Assembly (NCBI GenBank): GCA_023413555.1
Contig: JAEZPG010000117.1
Span: 1 to 13,623 of the forward strand
Source: Bacillota bacterium
GTDB taxonomy: Bacteria; Bacillota; Clostridia; Lachnospirales; Lachnospiraceae
Length of the DNA stretch: 13,623 bases
Reading direction: 5' to 3'
Shown one piece after another: positions 7,980 through 13,623 of this stretch. Every line of letters begins with the position of its first letter. Positions within the stretch are counted from its first letter, which is position 1. The notes beneath the pieces are model-generated. The model was not told the DNA's origin, searched no databases, and was given only the letters and a program-made list of their open reading frames with translations. A program made the translations under genes and the position numbers.

Positions 7980-8687
7980 CTATATCAATCTATTTCTCAT
8001 AAAAACAAGATCTTCTTCCGTGTCGATTTCTCCACAAAGTCTTCCTTTCACATCTAATGTTTGCACATTCATATTATTTGATACAACATTCATAGCATTC
8101 TCAGCATACACTGACTTATTACCATTCTTACAAAACTCAAGAATATTCGTAAGCCATGTGTTCCAATCTTCCTTTGTAAGATGGTATAAAGGTTGGGCTG
8201 CCATGGCAGAATCAAAGAATTCAATTCCAACTTCAGTGATTTTACCATTTTCCACTACCGCTTTAAAATCCTTCTCTGGAAGTGGCAACGTGGAGTCTAC
8301 AACCATTACACTTTCTTTGCTGGAGAGGACATCCTGTAATACGGAATCCTCAAACACCAAGTCTCCATGCATTAGTACAAGCTCTGTATCTGTAAGATAT
8401 TGTTTGGCCAGTGCAATGGAATAGATATAATTTGTAGAAGCATAATCCGGATTGTTGACAAAAGTAAATTGCATGTCCGGATATTTATCTGTTACATAGT
8501 CCTCCAACACCTTAGCAAAAGGACCAGTTGTAATTACCGTATCTTTAATGCCTGCATATAGTAATTTCTGTATCTGCAAATCAAGTGGGGAGACCCCTGG
8601 GAATATTTCCACCATACCTTTAGGTCTACTCTGTGTCAAATGACCCATTCTTTTTCCTAAACCTGAATTTAAAATCAATGCCTTCAT
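7980..8687 (-). CDS. LicC/PntC-like nucleotidyltransferase, probable CTP:phosphonate cytidylyltransferase
   Basis: A 235-residue NTP-transferase-fold protein. The N-terminal pyrophosphorylase loop is LNSGLGKRM at 6-14 (usually LAAGxGxRM, so the second Ala is Ser). PKGMV at 22-26 gives the catalytic Lys23, NPDYASTNYIYS at 79-90 matches the N-x-Y-x-x-TN block of LicC-type enzymes, and HGD at 107-109 and EID at 220-222 are the likely metal ligands. LicC makes CDP-choline; PntC-type relatives make CMP-2-aminoethylphosphonate. Between the decarboxylase (one base apart, with its ribosome site AAAGGGGTG inside the upstream stop region) and PEP mutase, the likely substrate is a phosphonate, here 2-hydroxyethylphosphonate, giving the donor for LicD. 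A generic sugar nucleotidyltransferase role is less likely given its short length and neighbours. Fold is certain, substrate inferred. Confidence 0.85.
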   Translation of the reverse strand: MKALILNSGLGKRMGHLTQSRPKGMVEIFPGVSPLDLQIQKLLYAGIKDTVITTGPFAKVLEDYVTDKYPDMQFTFVNNPDYASTNYIYSIALAKQYLTDTELVLMHGDLVFEDSVLQDVLSSKESVMVVDSTLPLPEKDFKAVVENGKITEVGIEFFDSAMAAQPLYHLTKEDWNTWLTNILEFCKNGNKSVYAENAMNVVSNNMNVQTLDVKGRLCGEIDTEEDLVFMRNRLI

Positions 8688-8688
8688 A

Positions 8689-9819
8689 TTAACACCCCTT
8701 TAAGAAATTCATAAAGTCATCTCTATTCTGAATAGGTGTAGTTGTAGGTCTTCCTAGATCTGCTCTAGAGAAAAGGTTTGTTCTGATTTCAACCAATACA
8801 GGACCTTCCTCCTGTTTAACCTGATTAAGAACTTTAACAATTTCATCTTCCGTTACTGCTTTAAATGCCTTTTTATATCCACAAGCCAATGCAACGGCAG
8901 GATAATCTATATGATTACTTACAGTAGGTACACCACCAACTGTCTCATGGGCACCATTATTAATTAAAATATGTACATAGTTTTTAGGTTCATTTGCAGC
9001 TAATACAGCCATACTTCCCATATGCATTAAAACTGCACCATCTCCATCCAGACAATATACCTTGCGGTCGATCTTTTCTTTGGCAATAGCAAGGGCTATC
9101 ATAGAGCTGTGACCCATAGAACCTACGGTTAAAAAGTCACGTTTATGACCTTGATTATATTCTTCACGACACTCAAATAATTCTCGGGAAAGTTTTCCTG
9201 TAGTTGAAACAAAAATGTCACTTTCCTTAGATTCCTTAACTACAATCTTAACCACCTCTTCTCTGGAAAGTGGATAGTCATTGTGATAATTCATCTTAGC
9301 ATCATTCTTTAATGCACCTTTTTTCACAACAATGGCAAAGCATCTTCCCTGAGCAAACTCTTCTTTTGCTTTAGCTAATGCTTCTACTAATTCATCCTCT
9401 GTTGTTTCCTTAGTAAGAACATAATGTGCAATCTCCAGACAATCTAGTATTTCACAGGTAATCTGTCCTTGGAAAATATGCTGAGGCTCGTCCTTTACAC
9501 CAGGCTCTCCTCTCCAACCGATTACAAACATAGTAGGAATCGCATAAACTTTATCGTTTAATAAAGAACAGATTGGATTTACTGCATTACCTATACCACT
9601 ATTCTGCATATACACTAATCCAGGCTTACCAGTTGCCAAATAATGTCCTGCAGCCAATGCTATAGCAGCACCTTCATTTGCAGCAACTATGTGTTTGTCA
9701 CAAACTCCAAACTCCTCCATTAGATAATCACATAGTGCCTTTAATTGAGAATCGGGAACTCCGGTATAATAGTCAATTCTCAATTCATTCAAGTGACTTA
9801 CAAAACTTTTAATATCCAT
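8689..9819 (-). CDS. aepY: Phosphonopyruvate decarboxylase
   Basis: Thiamin-diphosphate enzyme that decarboxylates phosphonopyruvate to phosphonoacetaldehyde, pulling the unfavourable PEP mutase equilibrium forward. At 376 residues it has the usual family length, with the two ThDP domains and no central domain. The N-terminal domain begins with YYTGVPDS (17-24) and has the cofactor-activating Glu49 in ANEGAA; HIVAANEG is typical of the family. The C-terminal domain has the ThDP/Mg motif GDG at 259-261 through NN at 287-288, preceded by GSMGHSS at 233-239. It is the first gene of the operon: promoter at 9868-9896, leader of about 40 nt, and AAAGGAAGAG before the ATG at 9819. Its stop codon lies one base from the start of the nucleotidyltransferase gene, implying coupled translation. 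Distinguished from sulfopyruvate decarboxylase and acetolactate synthase by length and by the adjacent PEP mutase. Confidence 0.93.
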   Translation of the reverse strand: MDIKSFVSHLNELRIDYYTGVPDSQLKALCDYLMEEFGVCDKHIVAANEGAAIALAAGHYLATGKPGLVYMQNSGIGNAVNPICSLLNDKVYAIPTMFVIGWRGEPGVKDEPQHIFQGQITCEILDCLEIAHYVLTKETTEDELVEALAKAKEEFAQGRCFAIVVKKGALKNDAKMNYHNDYPLSREEVVKIVVKESKESDIFVSTTGKLSRELFECREEYNQGHKRDFLTVGSMGHSSMIALAIAKEKIDRKVYCLDGDGAVLMHMGSMAVLAANEPKNYVHILINNGAHETVGGVPTVSNHIDYPAVALACGYKKAFKAVTEDEIVKVLNQVKQEEGPVLVEIRTNLFSRADLGRPTTTPIQNRDDFMNFLKGC

Positions 9820-9839
9820 CGTTTTCTCTTCCTTTATAA

Positions 9840-9852
9840 ATAGTTAAACTAT
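9840..9852. promoter_or_regulatory. 13-nt palindrome in the operon leader, possible operator
   Basis: ATAGTTAAACTAT is a perfect inverted repeat about one central base, placed roughly +9 to +21 relative to the predicted start of the operon. It shares the ATAGT/ACTAT half-sites with the palindrome upstream of the promoter. AT-rich palindromes occur by chance, so the operator reading is tentative. Confidence 0.3.
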
Positions 9853-9867
9853 AGCAATTTATTTGTA

Positions 9868-9896
9868 ATATTATCACAAAAAATATAATTATTCAA
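9868..9896 (-). promoter_or_regulatory. Promoter of the phosphonate/polysaccharide operon
   Basis: On the minus strand TTGAAT (plus coordinates 9891-9896) and TAATAT (9868-9873) are spaced by 17 nt, each matching the sigma-A consensus at 4 of 6, and a TG one base before the -10 makes it an extended -10 promoter. Transcription would start near 9861, about 40 nt before the decarboxylase ATG. Two short palindromes flank it, at 9906-9919 and 9840-9852. Confidence 0.6.
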
Positions 9897-9905
9897 CATC
9901 TATTT

Positions 9906-9919
9906 ATATAGTACTATAT
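9906..9919. promoter_or_regulatory. 14-nt perfect palindrome upstream of the operon promoter, possible regulator site
   Basis: ATATAGTACTATAT lies just upstream of the -35 box of the leftward operon, centred near -52 of the predicted start. It shares the ATAGT/ACTAT half-site with the leader palindrome. No regulator gene is in the window. Confidence 0.3.
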
Positions 9920-9998
9920 TGCTTGGAAGGAAACATATCTGACTCAAAATTAGACGATCAGAAAAGCCAGCCCCACGAATAAAATATGCATCACTTCA

Positions 9999-10206
9999 AA
10001 ACTCAATACAAATGCTAGAGTATGTTCCCGATGTGGGTGTTATTCTGCCACAAAGAAAGAAACCAATCGGCTGGAGCATTTAAAGAAATATGGTTTTATA
10101 AATAAAAAACCAAGAAAATGTATCCTGGAGAAGAATTACAAAGAGATTTTTAAGATGTTTTGGAGATGTCAAATTTAAGTATGTTATTGATTATTCAAGC
10201 TATGGA
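9999..10206 (+). pseudogene. Decayed fragment of a paralogue of the 859-residue polymerase/glycosyltransferase
   Basis: Translation from 9999 (KLNTNARV, RCG, EHLKKYGF, NKKPRK) aligns in order with residues 483 onward of the 859-residue protein (KLNHNVRV, RCG, EYLKKHGF, TKKSKR). At about 10143 the frame shifts by one extra base, then RFLRCFGDVKFKYVIDYSSYG (10144-10206) aligns with its residues 531-551 (RDFIRCFGNAKFDYAIDFSGYG). Roughly half of about 70 positions are identical. No start codon, N-terminal half, or C-terminal GT4 donor-binding domain remains, and sequence after 10206 becomes pyrimidine-rich with little further similarity. The fragment is in the same orientation as the intact gene 470 nt downstream. 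It is a remnant of a related gene, not a functional one. Confidence 0.85.
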
Positions 10207-10247
10207 CAGTCAATCCTCTCTCTTTCTTCTCTTCTTTTCTCTCCCCG

Positions 10248-10275
10248 TACTTCTTTTTTAATACTTCTTTTTTAA
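10248..10275 (+). repeat. 14-bp tandem repeat, two exact copies plus a partial third
   Basis: TACTTCTTTTTTAA occurs at 10248-10261 and again at 10262-10275, followed by a partial TACTT and a TTTACTT run. It lies in a pyrimidine-rich tract just after the decayed gene fragment and looks like slippage-generated sequence in non-coding DNA. Confidence 0.7.
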
Positions 10276-10296
10276 TACTTTTTACTTCCCACTTGC

Positions 10297-10349
10297 TAAA
10301 CGTTCCATAGTGAATATATAGAATTTACTATAAAGATTTGTAATCATAG
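10297..10349 (+). repeat. 53-nt dispersed direct repeat, copy 1 (after gene relic)
   Basis: This stretch aligns without gaps to 13262-13314, with 42 of 53 positions identical by eye; both share TAAAC, TCCATAG, TAGAAT and ACTAT. The second copy lies a few bases after the stop codon of the 859-residue gene, so this copy marks where the 3' flank of the decayed paralogue was. Confidence 0.75.
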
Positions 10350-10464
10350 ACTCACCAATACAAAATAATTAAGCTTCAACATTTTTGATATCTTTAGTTC
10401 TCCTCGTCATGATGATTACCATAGATTCTTGAAATTACACTATTTTGTAACAATATATTAAATA

Positions 10465-10493
10465 TTGACATACATTATAATCCCTTCTATAAT
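10465..10493 (+). promoter_or_regulatory. Consensus sigma-A promoter for the 859-residue gene
   Basis: A perfect TTGACA (10465-10470), a 17-nt spacer and a perfect TATAAT (10488-10493). The predicted start near 10500 leaves an unusually long leader of about 175 nt before the ATG at 10677. Strength of the match suggests high basal transcription unless repressed. Confidence 0.85.
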
Positions 10494-10676
10494 TACATGA
10501 GACAATCAAAATAATAACTTTTCAATCCTTTAATTACAATAAAAGATGCATATTATTTATCATGTGTTTTTTGTTTATCATTTACTATTTTAATTTTAAG
10601 CCCATACATATGAATGATAAAAACAATTTATGGTTAAAATAATAAATAATACTCAGAAAGGGATTATATAACAGCT

Positions 10677-13256
10677 ATGATTAATAAAATTCTTAGAAAA
10701 CTCCTTCCATCAGGTTTGTATGGCAGACTTAAATTATTCTTAAAAAATGTAAAAAAGTTTTTACGCTTCAGGCTGTCTTTGTCTTACTATTATGCCGTTT
10801 ACTGCACTACACGCAAAGTACATGCTGACTTTATCTTATATGAGTCTTCTGCAGGAGCAGGCATGACCTGTAATCCATATTCAATATTCAAAGAATTTAT
10901 GAAAGACCCTCTATTCGATCAATATAAACACATATGGGTCATCCAAACTAAAGAAGAGATGAAACTTCTCAAAAAAGAATATAAGCAGAATAAGAATATT
11001 AAATTCATCCTGTATAATACAATAAAGTACGTTAAATACCTGGCTATTACTAAATATATTTTTCAAAACACCTCTTTTTCAAGCTACTTTGCAAAAAGGG
11101 AGGAACAAGTATACATTAACACCTGGCATAGTATTACCGTAAAAACCCTTGGTTTTGATGTTCCAAACGGTCCTGTACAAGTAAAAAATATGCTTAGAAA
11201 CCTTATGCAAAGTGATTACATAATATCAGCGAATAAGTTTACTACTAAAATTTTCCGGGATTCCTATAAACTTGATGGCCTATACACTGGGAAAATAATT
11301 GAAGAAGGACATCCTAGAAATGACAGTCTTGTAAAAACAAACCGAGACTATATCCTAAACAAATTGCAACAAAGAGGAGTTACAATTGATCCAACTAAAA
11401 AAATAATACTGTACGCCCCTACATGGAGAGGATCAACGGTATCTAGTGTAGTGAATGATGTTGACAGTTATTGTGATTTTGTTCAAAACGTATCTGGTCA
11501 AATAGATGGAACACAGTATCAAATACTAATCAAACCTCATCCTTTTGTTTATAAGAAACTCAGCCTTAAAGAAAAGAATAGCGGCACATTTATTTCTAGC
11601 TCTATCGATACAAATGAGTTGTTATCTATCGTGGATATACTAATCTCGGATTATTCCAGTATTTACTTCGATTTTTTGAATACGAATAGACCTGTACTAT
11701 TCTATATTCCAGACCTAGAGAGCTATACAAACGAGCGCGGCTTATACTTTACCTTAGACGAATTACCAGGACCTATTGCAGATACGGCTAACCAAATTGG
11801 AACTATGATTAACAATATAGACGATGTTTGTGTAAAGTATAAAGACATCTATGATAACACTAAATCATGGGCATGTGAATATGACGATGGCAATGTATCA
11901 AAAAAGATTATTGATATCATCTTTCACAATAAAACCACATATAATATACATTCTGACTTTATTACCGATAAGAAAAAGATTCTGATTTATGGTGGGGGAT
12001 TCTTAACAAATGGAGTAACTACTTCATTAATCAGCTTGCTAAATATGATTGATTACAACAAATATGATATTTCTGTATGTTCCTTCGAACAAAGTAAATC
12101 AGATACGATACCTAACCTTTTAAAGCTCAATCACAATGTCAGAGTATTCTTTAGATGTGGAACACATCCAGCAACAACAAGAGAATTTATGAATATAGAA
12201 TATTTAAAAAAACATGGCTTCTTAACCAAAAAATCCAAAAGAAAATATCCTACACTCTTGTTAAAAAGAGATTTTATCCGTTGTTTCGGAAATGCTAAAT
12301 TCGATTACGCAATTGATTTTTCAGGATATGGATTATTTTTCCCACTTTTATTTTTGCAAGCAGAAGGGGCAAAACGTATTATTTGGCAACATAACGATTT
12401 ACAAAATGATCTAGGTAACAATGAGAAATATAACTTAGGGCATACTAAGTTCAATTCACTCAAATTAAATGCGCTGATTAGCATCTATAGATACTTTGAT
12501 GTAATTGTATCTAGTAGCAAAGAGTTAATGGAAATCAACAGAGAAAAACTCTCTACACCGGAAACAAGATTAAAATTTTCATATGTAACTAATACTTTAA
12601 ATTATAAGAGAATTTTAACTCTTGCTAATGAGGACAATATAATAACCTATAAAGGCAATGATTATATTCGTATCAGCCAAAACGATGAAACTACTCATTT
12701 GACTAACATTACATTATACCAATATAACTCCTGTAAAGTTGATGAAGCTGGCGGGAAACCTATAAGGTTTGTTACAGTGGGACGCCTTTCACCTGAAAAA
12801 AACCACACGAACCTTTTATATGCATTCAAGCAATTACATGAGCTTTATAAGAATATTGAACTAATTATCATAGGTAACGGTACTTTAAGAAAGGACCTAG
12901 TTAATTTAGTTAATGAATTAGGAATTCAAGATGCTGTAACGTTTACAGGTAATTTAGATAATCCTTTTGGACTGATGAAACATTGTGATTGCTTTATCTT
13001 CCCATCTAAATATGAGGGTCAGGGATTAGTAGTCTTAGAAGCAAGATTACTAAAGTTGCCGATTATTGTATCTGACTATGATGTAGTACAATCTGTTTGT
13101 GTTCCAAATGGCCAGTTGATTGTAGGGAAAGAGAAAACAGATTTATATAATGGAATGGTTGCCTTTATGGAGGGTAAAGTTACTAATAATTATATATTTA
13201 ATCCAAAAGACTATAATGCAAAAGCTTACTCTGAATTTGAGAAGTTATTTGAATAA
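10677..13256 (+). CDS. Two-domain CDP-glycerol glycerophosphotransferase-like and GT4 glycosyltransferase fusion
   Basis: An 859-residue bifunctional-looking enzyme for teichoic-acid-type or capsule polymer synthesis. Residues about 50-415 are TagB/TagF-like: NTWHS at 148-152, EGHPRND at 210-216, LYAPTWRG at 245-252, IKPHP at 285-289, ISDYSSIYFD at 323-332, RPVLFY at 338-343 and a degenerate DDGNVSKKI at 403-411. Residues about 433-859 are a GT4 glycosyltransferase: Gly-rich IYGGGFLTNG at 437-446, VGRLSPEKNH at 701-710, and the E-x7-E donor motif E780 to E788 in EGQGLVVLE. The enzyme could add both a polyol-phosphate and a sugar of one repeat unit. It is transcribed divergently from the phosphonate operon, with its own promoter and terminator. 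The nearest purine-rich site (AAAGGG) is about 14 nt from the ATG, so initiation may be weak. No signal peptide is seen; the basic N-terminus suggests peripheral membrane binding. Donor and acceptor are unknown. Confidence 0.88.
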   Translation: MINKILRKLLPSGLYGRLKLFLKNVKKFLRFRLSLSYYYAVYCTTRKVHADFILYESSAGAGMTCNPYSIFKEFMKDPLFDQYKHIWVIQTKEEMKLLKKEYKQNKNIKFILYNTIKYVKYLAITKYIFQNTSFSSYFAKREEQVYINTWHSITVKTLGFDVPNGPVQVKNMLRNLMQSDYIISANKFTTKIFRDSYKLDGLYTGKIIEEGHPRNDSLVKTNRDYILNKLQQRGVTIDPTKKIILYAPTWRGSTVSSVVNDVDSYCDFVQNVSGQIDGTQYQILIKPHPFVYKKLSLKEKNSGTFISSSIDTNELLSIVDILISDYSSIYFDFLNTNRPVLFYIPDLESYTNERGLYFTLDELPGPIADTANQIGTMINNIDDVCVKYKDIYDNTKSWACEYDDGNVSKKIIDIIFHNKTTYNIHSDFITDKKKILIYGGGFLTNGVTTSLISLLNMIDYNKYDISVCSFEQSKSDTIPNLLKLNHNVRVFFRCGTHPATTREFMNIEYLKKHGFLTKKSKRKYPTLLLKRDFIRCFGNAKFDYAIDFSGYGLFFPLLFLQAEGAKRIIWQHNDLQNDLGNNEKYNLGHTKFNSLKLNALISIYRYFDVIVSSSKELMEINREKLSTPETRLKFSYVTNTLNYKRILTLANEDNIITYKGNDYIRISQNDETTHLTNITLYQYNSCKVDEAGGKPIRFVTVGRLSPEKNHTNLLYAFKQLHELYKNIELIIIGNGTLRKDLVNLVNELGIQDAVTFTGNLDNPFGLMKHCDCFIFPSKYEGQGLVVLEARLLKLPIIVSDYDVVQSVCVPNGQLIVGKEKTDLYNGMVAFMEGKVTNNYIFNPKDYNAKAYSEFEKLFE

Positions 13257-13261
13257 TTACG

Positions 13262-13314
13262 TAAACACTCCATAGCGAGTGTGTAGAATCTACTATGAAT
13301 ATTTGAAATAATAG
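13262..13314 (+). repeat. 53-nt dispersed direct repeat, copy 2 (after the intact gene)
   Basis: Ungapped partner of 10297-10349, 42 of 53 positions matching by eye. It begins six bases after the stop codon of the 859-residue gene and ends just before the terminator hairpin, so it is 3' untranslated sequence. Confidence 0.75.
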
Positions 13315-13317
13315 CCT

Positions 13318-13360
13318 AAAAAGTCAAAAAAGTATACTCTAAACTTTTTTGACTTTTTTT
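13318..13360 (+). terminator. Strong rho-independent terminator of the 859-residue gene
   Basis: The arms 13318-13332 and 13344-13358 form a perfect 15-bp stem (AAAAAGTCAAAAAAG with CTTTTTTGACTTTTT) around an 11-nt loop, ending in a run of seven T on the plus strand. It lies about 60 nt after the stop codon. The near symmetry may let it act in both directions. Confidence 0.9.
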
Positions 13361-13623
13361 GGCGGAAGTCTATGAAATCAACTACATCTCTAGTCCCCCA
13401 TCTGTATCGACTAATACAATAGGCAGCGCAGGTTCGCATATGTAAGAACCCTCACAATCCATTCTTAGGATCACAACACACAATGACACACTATGGAATA
13501 TAGTGGTTCAGTTGTCAAGACAAAAATTTAGGGTTTTTATAATGAACTGATATGGTTGATAAGTGACAAGGTTCTGGGGGGGAATAGTGGAACACTCTCC
13601 ATATACATTTATGCATTAAGCTA
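13361..13623. other. Right-edge region with no recognised gene
   Basis: About 260 nt with stops in all frames and no convincing ORF. It contains two small inverted repeats, GGTTC/GAACC at 13431-13450 and CACTAT/ATAGTG at 13489-13505, neither followed by a U-tract, and a run of seven G at 13576-13582. A gene or element may begin beyond the edge; nothing inside can be named. Confidence 0.5.

Larger units (their letters stand above)
10207..10676 (+). other. 470-nt gene-free region between gene relic and intact gene
   Basis: The left part (about 10214-10290) is a pyrimidine-rich tract with a tandem repeat at 10248-10275. At 10297-10349 lies a diverged copy of the sequence that follows the intact gene's stop codon. 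The right part is AT-rich, carries the promoter at 10465-10493 and then a leader of about 175 nt. No RNA gene or intact ORF was recognised. Confidence 0.6.

Noticed and set aside
8020..8424. 134-codon plus-strand open frame opposite the nucleotidyltransferase gene
   Set aside because: It is antisense to a gene with clear family motifs, has no ribosome site, and its translation is Ser/Thr/Phe-rich in the way expected of a shadow frame.
13431..13505. Two small inverted repeats and nearby TTGTCA/TATAAT-like boxes at the right edge
   Set aside because: Stems are 5-6 bp without U-tracts and the boxes are about 20 nt apart, too far for a convincing promoter; no insertion-sequence end could be recognised.
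13576..13582. Run of seven G as a possible phase-variable tract
   Set aside because: It lies in non-coding sequence with no promoter or start codon nearby in the window.

Overview
The window looks like an accessory cell-surface polysaccharide locus from a low-GC Gram-positive, most likely a clostridium of the Lachnospiraceae type. Reasons: AT-rich DNA, strong AGGAGG-like ribosome sites, sigma-A type promoters, teichoic-acid-type enzymes, and a secreted CUB-like plus Ig-like protein of a kind common in that group. The taxonomic call is inference.

Layout. (1) 1-1304, minus strand: 5' part of a secreted CUB-like/Ig-like protein gene that runs off the left edge, with its own promoter (1366-1394). 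(2) 9819 down to 1501, minus strand: eight genes read leftward from a promoter at 9868-9896 to a strong hairpin terminator at 1443-1498. In transcription order they are phosphonopyruvate decarboxylase, a LicC/PntC-like nucleotidyltransferase, PEP mutase with an N-terminal cytidylyltransferase-like domain, an iron-type alcohol dehydrogenase, a 296-nt spacer with a terminator-like hairpin, a TagB/TagF-like polymerase, a LicD-family transferase, an ABC-2 permease and an ABC ATPase. (3) 9999-10206: a decayed, frameshifted fragment of a paralogue of the next gene. (4) 10677-13256, plus strand: an 859-residue two-domain enzyme (CDP-glycerol glycerophosphotransferase-like plus GT4 glycosyltransferase) behind a consensus promoter (10465-10493), closed by a perfect 15-bp terminator (13318-13360). 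(5) 13361-13623: no recognisable gene.

How the genes fit together (inference from families). PEP mutase makes phosphonopyruvate, the decarboxylase makes phosphonoacetaldehyde, and the dehydrogenase reduces it to 2-hydroxyethylphosphonate (HEP). No aminotransferase is visible, so HEP rather than 2-aminoethylphosphonate is the expected product. A cytidylyltransferase would activate it as CMP-HEP, and LicD would place it on a polymer built by the TagF-like enzyme(s) and exported by the ABC pair. The whole resembles the choline-decoration logic of LicC/LicD with a C-P bonded headgroup in place of phosphocholine. The flank carries evidence of tandem duplication and decay of a polymerase/glycosyltransferase gene, as expected in a variable surface-antigen locus.
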